From the NCBI GenBank assembly GCA_963633225.1, contig CAVGXR010000040.1:1-22232 (forward strand): a stretch of 22,232 nt of DNA, read 5' to 3'. The translations under genes were made by a program, and so were the position numbers. The stretch is from F23-B02 sp963633225. Lineage in GTDB: Bacteria; Bacillota; Clostridia; Oscillospirales; Oscillospiraceae. Of the stretch, positions 15,437 through 22,232 are shown in pieces. Each line of letters begins with the position of its first letter. The first letter of the stretch is position 1. The notes beneath the pieces are model-generated. The model saw only the letters and a list, made by a program, of their open reading frames with translations. It was not told where the DNA came from and searched no databases.

Positions 15437-15465
15437 AACTTATCACAAAACGCTGCAAATATCAA
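15437..15465 (-). promoter_or_regulatory. sigma-A-type promoter of the HU gene
   Basis: On the minus strand TTGATA (plus 15460-15465) and TAAGTT (plus 15437-15442) are 17 bases apart. TGA stands just before the -10, giving an extended -10 promoter. It lies in an AT-rich gap after the upstream flippase gene. The HU gene is therefore probably transcribed alone as well as by read-through. Confidence 0.55.
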
Positions 15466-15496
15466 GTATTTTTTCGAAAAAAGCCAATATTTTCTC

Positions 15497-17104
15497 TCAT
15501 CTCATATGCAGCAGCTTTGCTATCTTTTCGCCCTGGGGTATGAGCTTCATATCCTCCGCCGTTATGACGCGGAGCCTGATGACTGAAACTGCATAGACGA
15601 TGACCGCAGCGCCGATGGCAGCGCACATCACAAGAGCCATCATGATCCTGCCTCCGTTATCAAGAAGCGCCATGCCGCCGTAGTATACGGCGATGGCTAC
15701 AGCGCCCATTATGAGGCTCGGCACGGCGGGACGCAGAAAGATATTCTTCATCGAAAGTCCCTTTTCAAAGCTGCGGTTAATGAAGATGAGGTTTAAAACG
15801 CACATCGTCACATAGCAGCAGTTTGTGCCTATGGCAGCGCCGTAGATGTTTATGGACGGTATCGCAACGATGAACCAGTTGACGGTGATCTTCACAAGTC
15901 CTCCGGCGATGATGGAGTAAAGCGTGAGCTTTTCCCTGCCGGTAGCCTGAAGCACGGCAGTGCTCATGAGCGAGAAGCAGACGAAGACCGACGCTATACC
16001 AAGCAGGCACAGCAGCATAGGGCCGGACGAATGAGCATTGGGGTAAACTACGTTCATGATAGGGTAGCTCAGGGCGGCAAGGCCGACACCCATCGGCAGG
16101 GCTATCGCCATGGAAATGCGCAGCGAGTCCTCGGATATCTTTCCCGCCTCCTCCCTTGCGTTCATTACAAGCTTTGCCGATATCGCGGGAACGATGGATA
16201 TCGTCAGCGGAGTGATGAATGCCGCCGGAAGATTGAACAGCGTTTGAGCCTTGCCGTACACTCCGTAGAGGGTCTTTGCGTGCGAGTATGTGTATCCCAC
16301 CGCGCTCTGGAGCCTTGTCATGCAAAGGCCTGCATCAATAAGATTGATGAGCGCAAGCGCTACCGAGCCGAGCGCGATCGGTATGCCGATGCTCAGGAGA
16401 TTTTTAAATATAGTACCCGCGCTTTCTGGCACATCGGGCTCGGAGAGAGAGTCAAAGCGGTAGTTGCGCATTTTGTATATGAGCATATACAAAAGCGCCG
16501 CCAGTGAGCCGACCGTCACACCGAATATCGCGCCTGAAACGGCAACGGGCTTATCGTATCCTGCCTTGAGCAGATATGCGGCCAGTGCGAGACCCGCAGC
16601 GACCTTCGCAAGTACCTCGAGAATCTGGCTGACAGTCGTCGGTGTCATGTTGCCGTAGCCCTGTGTGAGGCCCCTGTAGGTCGAGGTAACGCAGCACAGC
16701 AGGACAGCCGGAGCGAGCGCCTGAATGCTCAGAGCGGCATCGGGACTGTGTATAAGCGAGTCTGCGAGCCACTCGGGAAACAGGAACATGACCGTAGAGC
16801 ACAGTGCGCCGAGGACGAAGAAGGTCCACCATGCCACCTGATAGGTGCGCCGTGCCTGCATTTGCAGTCCGCGTGTCTGCGCAGCGCTTATCATGCGTGA
16901 AAGCGCAACCGGAAATCCGGCAGTCGCAAGCGTGAGGAACAGGCTGTACACATAATAGGCCTGAAGGAACAGACCGTATCCGTCGTCCCCGAGCATATTG
17001 CCAAGAGGTATCTTATACAGTGCTCCGAGGATCTTCATTATTATAACGCCGGCGGTCATTATAGCTGCGCCGTGCAGATAATTCTGTTGCTTTGCTTTTG
17101 CCAC
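15497..17104 (-). CDS. SpoVB/YabM/MurJ-like polysaccharide flippase (MOP superfamily)
   Basis: This 535-residue protein has about 14 hydrophobic segments across its length and the typical opening LHGAAIMTAGVIIMKILGALYKIPLGNMLG, with DGYGLFLQAYYVY just after. It also has YRGLTQGYGNMTPT and GYTYSHAKTLYGVYGKAQTLFNLPAAF. MOP flippases of this branch (SpoVB, YtgP/MurJ, YabM) move undecaprenyl-linked precursors such as lipid II across the membrane; SpoVB does so for spore cortex. I cannot tell which branch by eye. Position next to HU and the S4 protein recalls Bacillus yabM-yabN-yabO. The start is GTG with AGGAGG seven bases upstream, and it has its own promoter. Confidence 0.9.
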   Translation of the reverse strand: MAKAKQQNYLHGAAIMTAGVIIMKILGALYKIPLGNMLGDDGYGLFLQAYYVYSLFLTLATAGFPVALSRMISAAQTRGLQMQARRTYQVAWWTFFVLGALCSTVMFLFPEWLADSLIHSPDAALSIQALAPAVLLCCVTSTYRGLTQGYGNMTPTTVSQILEVLAKVAAGLALAAYLLKAGYDKPVAVSGAIFGVTVGSLAALLYMLIYKMRNYRFDSLSEPDVPESAGTIFKNLLSIGIPIALGSVALALINLIDAGLCMTRLQSAVGYTYSHAKTLYGVYGKAQTLFNLPAAFITPLTISIVPAISAKLVMNAREEAGKISEDSLRISMAIALPMGVGLAALSYPIMNVVYPNAHSSGPMLLCLLGIASVFVCFSLMSTAVLQATGREKLTLYSIIAGGLVKITVNWFIVAIPSINIYGAAIGTNCCYVTMCVLNLIFINRSFEKGLSMKNIFLRPAVPSLIMGAVAIAVYYGGMALLDNGGRIMMALVMCAAIGAAVIVYAVSVIRLRVITAEDMKLIPQGEKIAKLLHMR

Positions 17105-17148
17105 TGAAAAGCCTCCTAAAACAAAAGAGATAGTTTGCAGACTTTGAA

Positions 17149-17177
17149 ACTATATACTATAAGCGCAAATAAATCAA
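17149..17177 (-). promoter_or_regulatory. sigma-A-type promoter of the flippase gene
   Basis: On the minus strand TTGATT (plus 17172-17177) and TATAGT (plus 17149-17154) are separated by exactly 17 bases. A second TATAGT lies seven bases upstream of the first. The -35 falls inside the downstream arm of the preceding terminator stem, so the terminator and promoter share bases. Confidence 0.55.
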
Positions 17178-17203
17178 GGGAATTGTGTTAATTCCCTTGA
17201 TTT
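17171..17203. terminator. Terminator hairpin after the metallo-hydrolase gene
   Basis: AAATCAAGGGAATT (17171-17184) and AATTCCCTTGATTT (17190-17203) form a perfect 14-bp stem with a five-base loop, 12 bases beyond the stop of the leftward murC-hydrolase pair. The tail on the minus strand is ATTTATTTG, moderately T-rich. Confidence 0.75.
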
Positions 17204-17214
17204 TAAAAGTATTT

Positions 17215-17847
17215 TTACATTTTGTCCGGCTGGAATTTCAGCACCGCTACCTGCGCCGGAGTGTCGCGGTCTATGCTTATCGTGTTTGTTTCATAAAAGC
17301 GGACGACCGGCAGAGGCATGTACTGATCCGTAAAGTCGGTAACACGCTCCATGCGGCGGCTGCCGCAGCCGTCGTGGGCATAGTGCATTGGGATGACGAC
17401 ATTTGCGCACAGCTCGTCGGCAAGAGGCTTTGTCTTGTCGCTCGGCATGGCGCGAAAGCCTCCGGCGTTTATCATGAGGACATCAGCGCCGAAGAGCATG
17501 TCCTTCTCAGAATCCGTCAGGAAGCTTCCGAGGTCGCCCATGTGGACTATCTTATAGCCGTCCCATTTGATTATATGTATCCTGTTCTTCCCGCGCAGGC
17601 TGCCGTAGCTTGTGTCGTGGAAGGCATCTATCGTCTCGACCTCATACGGGCAGGGTCTTGCCGTGCCTGAGAGCTTCACTCCTGCGCGGTAATTGTGGCC
17701 GCGGTGCTCATGGCTGCACAGGACGGCATCGGCTGCGGTGCTCATGGGCGGGTAGTTTGCATTGGTCAGGTCATATGGGTCTATAACAAGGCTGTATCCC
17801 TCGTGGCTTATCTTAAAGCAGGAATGTCCGAGCCAGCTTATCTGCAT
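17215..17847 (-). CDS. MBL-fold metallo-hydrolase, UlaG-like
   Basis: The 210-residue protein starts with the Lactamase_B_3/UlaG-like signature ISWLGHSCFKIS, then VIDPYD, the metal motif SHEHRGHN (45-52), HDTSYGSLRGKNRI (H77), HMGDLG (H102, D105), and PMHYAHD near residue 153. Relatives hydrolyse phosphodiester or lactone bonds; UlaG acts on ascorbate 6-phosphate lactone. The substrate here is unknown. The classic HxHxDH motif reads HEHRGH: the Asp that helps hold the second metal is Gly. It starts 14 bases after murC and ends at a terminator, so it is co-transcribed with murC, which gives no firm clue to function. Confidence 0.88.
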   Translation of the reverse strand: MQISWLGHSCFKISHEGYSLVIDPYDLTNANYPPMSTAADAVLCSHEHRGHNYRAGVKLSGTARPCPYEVETIDAFHDTSYGSLRGKNRIHIIKWDGYKIVHMGDLGSFLTDSEKDMLFGADVLMINAGGFRAMPSDKTKPLADELCANVVIPMHYAHDGCGSRRMERVTDFTDQYMPLPVVRFYETNTISIDRDTPAQVAVLKFQPDKM

Positions 17848-17861
17848 TGCTTATCTCTCTT

Positions 17862-19244
17862 TCAGGTCTCGTAATCGTCGGCCAGCAGGTGCTCGCCTAT
17901 CTTGTAGACGTTGCCCGCTCCGACTGTGAGGATAAGGTCGCCCGGCTGCGCCGTTGCGCGAAGATCGCGCTCTATCTCCTCAAAGGTCTTATAAAATTTT
18001 GCGCCTTCTATCTTCTCTGCGAGGTCTGCCGAGGAGATGCCGAGAATATTCTTTTCACGGGCGGCAAATATCTCCGCCAGATACACCACGTCAGGCCGGC
18101 GGAGCTGACGCACAAAATCGTGAAACAGCGCCATCGTTCGCGTATAGGTGTGCGGCTGGAACACGACGATGGTGCGTTTATAGCCAAGCGATTCTACGGC
18201 ATCGAGCAGAGCCTTCAGCTCGCCGGGATGATGAGCATAATCGTCGTACACATCAGCGCCGTTGAACTTGCCCTTGAACTCAAACCTTCTCCCTGCGCCG
18301 GAAAAGCCGGCAAGGCCGTATTTTATTGCCGTGGGCTTTATGCCGAGGCATATGCAGGCCGCGGCTGCGGCGAGAGCGTTTTTGAGGTTATGCTCACCTG
18401 GGACATGGATGCTTACCGTGTCGAACAGCTTTCCCTTGTACATGATATCAAATTTCGTCAGTGAGCCGATGCGTATGACGTTTTTCGCATAAACGTCGGC
18501 CTTCGCCGTGAGACCGAAGGTGACGATATTGCGCTCAAGTCCCTTTATCGCATCCATGGTGTTCTCGTCATCGTGGTTTACAACGACATAGCCGTTTTCG
18601 GGAACATGGCTTGCAAACTCACGGAAGCTCTTCTTGATATCATCTATGCCGGAGAAAAAGTCGAGATGATCCTCCTCAATGTTGAGTATCACGGCGACCG
18701 TGGGGTAAAAGGACAAAAAGGAGTTATAATACTCGCACGACTCCATAACTATCGTGTCGCCCGTGCCGACCCTGTGCCCCGCCTTTAAAAGCGGCAGAGT
18801 TCCGCCTATCATGACGGTCGGGTCCTTCTCGGCTGCCATGAGGATATGCGTACACATTGAGGTCGTCGTGGTTTTTCCGTGCGTTCCCGAAATGCACAGG
18901 GCGTTTTTATATTCTTTCATTATAGCGCCCCATGCCTGAGTGCGCTCAAAAACGGGTATCCCCATTTCGCGGGCACGCAGCACCTCGGGGTTATCGTCAT
19001 GCGCCGCCGCCGTTCGGACGACAAAGTCGATGCCGCTCGTTATATTGGCAGCGTCATGGCCGATAAATATCTCTATTCCCTTCTCGCGCAGATGCGAGGT
19101 GCGCTCGCTCTCGGCAATGTCCGAGCCGCTTATTATAAGGCCGGCATCTGAGAGCACCTCAGCCAGAGGCGACATGGAAACGCCGCCTATTCCTATAAGG
19201 TGGCCTCTTTTCCCGCTTATTAAATATTCACTGAAGTCCGGCAT
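17862..19244 (-). CDS. murC: UDP-N-acetylmuramate--L-alanine ligase
   Basis: MurC adds L-alanine to UDP-MurNAc with ATP, the first amino-acid step of peptidoglycan precursor synthesis in the cytoplasm. The 460-residue protein has the UDP-binding HLIGIGGVSMSPLAEVL near the start, the ATP loop SGTHGKTTTTSMCTHIL (GTHGKT at 120-125), the central-domain NIEEDHLDFF, HVPGEHNLKNALAAAA, and the C-terminal DDYAHHPGELKALL. I chose ATG 19244 because GGAG lies five bases upstream; an in-frame GTG at 19259 would add five residues. It is divergent from cca and co-transcribed with the hydrolase. Confidence 0.97.
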   Translation of the reverse strand: MPDFSEYLISGKRGHLIGIGGVSMSPLAEVLSDAGLIISGSDIAESERTSHLREKGIEIFIGHDAANITSGIDFVVRTAAAHDDNPEVLRAREMGIPVFERTQAWGAIMKEYKNALCISGTHGKTTTTSMCTHILMAAEKDPTVMIGGTLPLLKAGHRVGTGDTIVMESCEYYNSFLSFYPTVAVILNIEEDHLDFFSGIDDIKKSFREFASHVPENGYVVVNHDDENTMDAIKGLERNIVTFGLTAKADVYAKNVIRIGSLTKFDIMYKGKLFDTVSIHVPGEHNLKNALAAAAACICLGIKPTAIKYGLAGFSGAGRRFEFKGKFNGADVYDDYAHHPGELKALLDAVESLGYKRTIVVFQPHTYTRTMALFHDFVRQLRRPDVVYLAEIFAAREKNILGISSADLAEKIEGAKFYKTFEEIERDLRATAQPGDLILTVGAGNVYKIGEHLLADDYET

Positions 19245-19304
19245 AAATTCTCCAATCACGATTACGTTTTATATCTGTAAACTGTTAACACTTTGATGTT
19301 GATG

Positions 19305-19330
19305 TTGCTTTTAGCAAATGATATTATAAT
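19305..19330 (+). promoter_or_regulatory. Possible promoter for cca-udg-GNAT
   Basis: The 144-base gap between murC and cca is AT-rich. TATAAT stands at 19325-19330, but upstream only weak -35 candidates exist: TTGCTT at 19305 with 14-base spacing, or TTGATG at 19299 with 20. TTGACA at 19345-19350 has no good -10 at the usual distance. For murC on the other strand I see only a TATAAA near 19272 without a clear -35. Confidence 0.3.
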
Positions 19331-19388
19331 ACTGTAAAGTCCAATTGACAAGAATTAATATCTTTATACATACTGGAGCTTGATGATA

Positions 19389-20582
19389 ATGCCTAAAATC
19401 AATCCTCCCAAATATGTGAGGCAAATATTGTTCCGTTTGCAGTCCAGAGGGCACCTTGCCTATCTGGTCGGCGGCTGCGTGCGCGACGTTATTATGGAGA
19501 TTAGCCCGCAGGATTGGGATATATGCACGAGCGCCCTGCCCGAGGAGGTATTGGAGCTCTTCCCCGGCTCGCGTCCTACCGGCCTGCAGCACGGGACCGT
19601 CACCGTCGTTATCGGCAGCAAAAGCGCCGAGGTCACAACCTTCCGCACAGAGGGCGACTACCGCGATCACCGCAGGCCCGATTCCGTTACCTTTGTTTCC
19701 GACCTGATAACCGACCTTGGCCGCCGCGATTTCACGATGAACGCTATTGCGCTCTCGGCAGACGGTATGCTGGCAGACCCGTTCGACGGCGTGAACGACA
19801 TAAAAAACCGCTGCATCCGCTGCGTCGGAAATCCGAAGCTGCGCTTTACTGAGGATGCGCTGCGTATGTTCCGCGCTCTGCGCTTTTCGGCAAGGCTGGG
19901 CTTCACGATAGAATATGACACGCTCAACGCCATCGAGGAATGTGCCCCGCTGGCATCCGAGCTTGCTCCCGAGCGAGTCCGCGACGAGGTCGAAAAGATA
20001 CTTCTCACAGCGCGCCCCGAAACGATGAGCGCCGCCATAAGCTTCGGCATGATGAAAAATTATATCAGCGGCGCAGGCTGGAAAATGCCGAACTTTGCCG
20101 CCATTGCGGATATGCCGCGCAAGCCGCTTTCGCGCTGGGCCGCATTCAGTATCATGCTCCGCAAATACGGCTATATTCCCTCTGCCCGCGAATTTCTTAC
20201 CCAGCTCCGCCTTGACGGACGTACTATACGCTGCTGCGCCGACGCAGAGGTGCTCGTGAGCACTGAGCCGCCGGCAGACAGTCTCGGCTGGAAGAGAATG
20301 CTCAACCGCTACGGGGTGGATACCGTCACCTGCGCAGTACAGACCTATGCCGTAATAACCGGCATCGACTGTGAAAAGGAGCTCAGAGCCGTGCTCAAAA
20401 GCGGCGAATGCTTCTCGCTCAAGCACCTTGCCGTAACTGGCGACGATCTTCTCTCTCTCGGCCTCAAGGGGCCGGAGCTCGGCGAGATGCTGAAATTCCT
20501 GCTGGACTACGTTATGGAGTATCCCGACAATAATAAACGTGAAATTTTGCTTGAGCTTGCAAAATATTCGGAGGAAAGCTGA
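19389..20582 (+). CDS. cca: CCA tRNA nucleotidyltransferase (poly(A) polymerase family)
   Basis: This class II nucleotidyltransferase builds or repairs the 3' CCA end of tRNAs. The 397-residue protein has the N-terminal YLVGGCVRD and catalytic DWDICT (D42, D44), AEVTTFRTEGDYRDHRRPD, LGRRDFTMNAIAL, DPFDGVNDIKNRCIRCVG and FTEDALRMFRALRFSARLGF, then a helical tRNA-binding tail. It has no clear HD domain. Without trials one cannot exclude a split A-adding or CC-adding enzyme, but a lone copy suggests full CCA addition. ATGs at 19383 and 19389 compete; GGAG at 19375-19378 is four or ten bases away respectively. The stop overlaps the next start by one base. Confidence 0.93.
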   Translation: MPKINPPKYVRQILFRLQSRGHLAYLVGGCVRDVIMEISPQDWDICTSALPEEVLELFPGSRPTGLQHGTVTVVIGSKSAEVTTFRTEGDYRDHRRPDSVTFVSDLITDLGRRDFTMNAIALSADGMLADPFDGVNDIKNRCIRCVGNPKLRFTEDALRMFRALRFSARLGFTIEYDTLNAIEECAPLASELAPERVRDEVEKILLTARPETMSAAISFGMMKNYISGAGWKMPNFAAIADMPRKPLSRWAAFSIMLRKYGYIPSAREFLTQLRLDGRTIRCCADAEVLVSTEPPADSLGWKRMLNRYGVDTVTCAVQTYAVITGIDCEKELRAVLKSGECFSLKHLAVTGDDLLSLGLKGPELGEMLKFLLDYVMEYPDNNKREILLELAKYSEES

Positions 20583-21154
20583 TGAATATGGCAATGGATG
20601 AGCTTCAGAGCAGATGCTCCGGCTGCAATGCCTGTGAGCTCGGCAGGACGCGCACAAGGCTCGTTTTCGGCGACGGCAATCCCGATGCGAGGGTCATGCT
20701 CGTCGGCGAGGGGCCGGGTGAGCAGGAGGATATTCAGGGTCTGCCGTTTGTAGGACGTGCAGGGCAATTGCTTGACGATATGCTGAAAATGATAGACCTC
20801 GACCGCAGCCGCGTGTATATCGCAAATATCGTAAAATGCCGCCCGCCGCACAACCGCGATCCGCTGCCGGAGGAGCGCGAGGCATGTTCTCAGTGGCTCA
20901 GGCAGCAGATAGATATCGTCAATCCCGAGATCATAATTTGCCTCGGGCGCATCGCCGCCACCTCGCTTATAAGCGAGGATTTCCGCATAACGCGGCAGCA
21001 TGGACAGTGGTTCGATGCCGGCGGAAGGCGCTGCCTTGCGATATACCATCCCTCCGCCCTGCTGCGCGATATCACCAAGCGTCCCGACACCTTTACCGAT
21101 CTCAGGGAGATACGCAGCGAGATACGCAGGCTGTGTCCGGAGGTGTATGAATGA
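20582..21154 (+). CDS. Family 4 (Fe-S) uracil-DNA glycosylase
   Basis: Type-4 UDGs remove uracil from DNA and carry a [4Fe-4S] cluster. The 190-residue protein has the cluster cysteines C15, C18 (in CSGCNACELGRTR), C86 (IVKCRPPHNRDP) and C102 (ACSQWL). Motif GEGPGEQEDIQGLPFVGRAG holds the active site, and YHPSALLR the conserved His. It begins at TGATG over the cca stop with GGAGG seven bases upstream. The closely spaced cca-udg-GNAT set is one operon; the link between tRNA maturation and uracil repair is probably only shared transcription. Confidence 0.94.
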   Translation: MNMAMDELQSRCSGCNACELGRTRTRLVFGDGNPDARVMLVGEGPGEQEDIQGLPFVGRAGQLLDDMLKMIDLDRSRVYIANIVKCRPPHNRDPLPEEREACSQWLRQQIDIVNPEIIICLGRIAATSLISEDFRITRQHGQWFDAGGRRCLAIYHPSALLRDITKRPDTFTDLREIRSEIRRLCPEVYE

Positions 21155-21954
21155 TCTATAGCATCCGCGAATACACTCAGGACGATATCCTCGCGCTCAG
21201 AGCGCTGTGGTGCAGCGTTTTCGGCGATCCGCCGGAGCTCGTGGACAGCTTTTTTGAGCTGCTGCCCTCGATGGGCACGGGCTTTGCCGCAGAGCTTGGC
21301 GGCGAAATTTTCGGCGCTGCCTATGTGCTGGATGCATTTTTGCATCTGCCGGACAGCTCAACGAAAAAGCTTGCGTATATATACGCCGTCGCCGTGGACG
21401 AGACTGTGCGCGGGCAGAGCATCGGCGCGGAGCTTACGCGGGCATGTATGCGCAGCGCATGGGAATACTCCGCCGATGTCTGCTGCACACTTCCGGCTGA
21501 GGATTCGCTTTACGACTGGTACGAGCGCTGCTGCGGTCTGGAAAATGCAAGCCATTGCAGCTATGAGACCGTCGCCGCAGCCTCGGAAGCGCTCGGCATA
21601 AGGCGGCTGAACGCCGACGAATACGGATTCTTGCGTGAGGACATGCTCAAGGGTACGGCGCACGTCGGCTTTTACTACGGCTATCTGCGCTTTCAGGAGG
21701 AGATCTTCAGCTCCTCCGGCGGCGGATTTTTCGAGTATGATGGCGGCATAGCCTGCGGCTATGTTGAAAACGGCACGCTGTATATAAAGGAAGCTCTGCG
21801 CGATAAGCCGGAATTTGTCCCCTCTCTGTGCACCGTGCTCGGCGCTCGGCAGGCCGTCATAAGACGTGCCTCGGACAGCGGCGAGCGCTATATCGCGGCA
21901 TATCAGAAGTCCGCATTTCCGCCCGAAGCCGTGTGGGATCTGACATTGGACTGA
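21151..21954 (+). CDS. GNAT-family N-acetyltransferase
   Basis: The 267-residue protein carries a GNAT domain in its first half: IREYTQDDILALRALWCSVFG at the start, then the acetyl-CoA loop VAVDETVRGQSIGAELTRAC (about 85-104), which matches the RGxxIGxxL form of the Q/RxxGxG/A motif, and DWYERCCGLE. The second half is not recognisable to me; its pattern (FFEYDGGIACGYVENGTLYIKEAL) suggests a second, degenerate GNAT-like lobe. Target unknown. The ATGA overlap with the glycosylase stop and GGAGG seven bases upstream show coupling. A GGACTG/CAGTCC hairpin straddles its stop codon. Confidence 0.88.
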   Translation: MIYSIREYTQDDILALRALWCSVFGDPPELVDSFFELLPSMGTGFAAELGGEIFGAAYVLDAFLHLPDSSTKKLAYIYAVAVDETVRGQSIGAELTRACMRSAWEYSADVCCTLPAEDSLYDWYERCCGLENASHCSYETVAAASEALGIRRLNADEYGFLREDMLKGTAHVGFYYGYLRFQEEIFSSSGGGFFEYDGGIACGYVENGTLYIKEALRDKPEFVPSLCTVLGARQAVIRRASDSGERYIAAYQKSAFPPEAVWDLTLD

Positions 21955-21962
21955 AAAAGCAG

Positions 21963-22065
21963 TCCTGCGTCAGCGCTTGGAACAGAGCCCGAGCTTGCTA
22001 CGGCTGTGAGCAAATGAGGCGGGCACACCAATACGAATACTCCGCCAACCATATAGATTGCAGGA
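21963..22065. ncRNA. Candidate structured RNA with a three-hairpin multiloop
   Basis: This gene-free stretch folds by eye into a closing stem TCCTGC/GCAGGA (21963-21968 with 22060-22065) around three successive hairpins: GCTTGG/CCGAGC (21975-21994, one G-T pair), TTGCT/AGCAA (21995-22013) and GGCGG/CCGCC (22018-22046). A strong hairpin follows at 22075. I do not recognise an Rfam family; SRP RNA, 6S, tmRNA and common riboswitch signatures are not apparent. The stems are short, so chance folding remains possible. The strand is unknown. Confidence 0.35.
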
Positions 22066-22074
22066 ACATAGAAA

Positions 22075-22107
22075 AAGTCAGGCGAACCTTCGTGGTTCGT
22101 CTGACTT
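22075..22107. terminator. Strong hairpin, possible terminator
   Basis: AAGTCAG-G-CGAACC (22075-22088) pairs with GGTTCG-T-CTGACTT (22094-22107) in a 14-bp stem with one G-T pair and a TTCGT loop. On the plus strand the tail is AGTTTG. On the minus strand five Ts follow the stem, so it is the better terminator for leftward transcription. Confidence 0.6.
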
Positions 22108-22114
22108 AGTTTGC

Positions 22115-22140
22115 CAAAAAATCCCTCATGGGATTTTTTG
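22115..22140. terminator. Bidirectional intrinsic terminator
   Basis: AAAAAATCCC (22116-22125) and GGGATTTTTT (22130-22139) form a perfect ten-base stem with a TCAT loop, extended by a C-G pair. It gives a six-T run on both strands. It is the likely end of the cca-udg-GNAT transcript. Confidence 0.75.
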
Positions 22141-22151
22141 ACTGCACTTTT

Positions 22152-22223
22152 CCGCCGAGCATTTTGAAAGCCTTCAAAATGCTTTTACCGAAATCCTTGA
22201 TGTCTCAAGGATTTCGACGGCGG
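22152..22223. repeat. Three-way-junction palindromic element
   Basis: CCGCCG (22152-22157) and CGGCGG (22218-22223) enclose two perfect hairpins: AGCATTTTGAA/TTCAAAATGCT (22158-22183, loop AGCC) and CGAAATCCTTGA/TCAAGGATTTCG (22189-22216, loop TGTC). Almost every base is paired. This is typical of dispersed intergenic palindromic repeats or a structured RNA; repetition elsewhere in the genome cannot be tested from this window. Confidence 0.7.
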
Positions 22224-22232
22224 TTTATCTAA

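Noticed and set aside
19293..19308. TTGATG tandem repeats upstream of cca as an iteron or operator
   Set aside because: There are only about two and a half short copies in an AT-rich gap. This is too little to separate from chance.
21828..22109. A 93-codon plus-strand frame running past the GNAT stop
   Set aside because: Its first half is another frame of the GNAT gene, and its second half crosses the predicted hairpins and terminator. It has no ribosome binding site.
1..22232. CRISPR array, tRNA or rRNA genes, insertion sequences, prophage or defence genes
   Set aside because: No spaced direct repeats, cloverleaf genes, transposase or integrase motifs, or defence-type domains were seen on either strand.

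Overview
The window looks like a chromosomal segment of a spore-forming, fairly GC-rich Firmicute, most likely a gut Clostridia member of the Oscillospiraceae/Ruminococcaceae type. The evidence is the Gram-positive replicative polymerase PolC, the sporulation pair SpoIIGA/SigE, strong AGGAGG-type ribosome binding sites, an S-layer-homology (SLH) protein, and the gene order pyrH-frr-uppS-dxr-rseP-ispG-polC. The genus cannot be fixed from the sequence alone. Twenty protein genes are supported. I see no tRNA, rRNA, CRISPR array, insertion sequence or prophage.

Layout. (1) Positions 58-11682, minus strand: one long, tightly packed operon, read right to left as EamA-type transporter, pyrH, frr, uppS, dxr, rseP, ispG, polC, then a membrane-anchored phosphodiester-glycosidase-family protein. 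It combines UMP phosphorylation, ribosome recycling, the MEP isoprenoid pathway (dxr, ispG), undecaprenyl-PP synthesis (uppS), an intramembrane protease and DNA replication. Compared with the familiar Firmicutes order, cdsA is missing between uppS and dxr, and rpsB-tsf is replaced by the transporter. (2) 11841-14674, plus strand: spoIIGA-sigE (protease plus its pro-sigma-E substrate), then a highly codon-biased secreted SLH protein with its own promoter. (3) 14731-17104, minus strand: SpoVB/MurJ-like flippase, HU, and RqcP-like S4 protein, each with visible promoter or terminator signals. (4) 17215-19244, minus strand: murC followed by a UlaG-like metallo-hydrolase. (5) 19389-21954, plus strand: cca, family-4 uracil-DNA glycosylase and a GNAT acetyltransferase, with overlapping ends. 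(6) 21955-22232: no gene, but dense RNA/DNA secondary structure.

Points of most interest. The divergent control region between the housekeeping operon and spoIIGA has back-to-back promoters whose -35 elements sit on the same Spo0A-box-like sequence; a related motif lies inside a 22-bp palindrome over the SLH promoter. spoIIGA has no Shine-Dalgarno sequence. The last 270 bases hold a possible multi-hairpin RNA, a bidirectional terminator and a three-way-junction palindrome. I found no convincing new multi-gene system (defence, secretion, biosynthetic or mobile). Apart from these regulatory and structural signals and some gene-order departures, the window is core chromosome.
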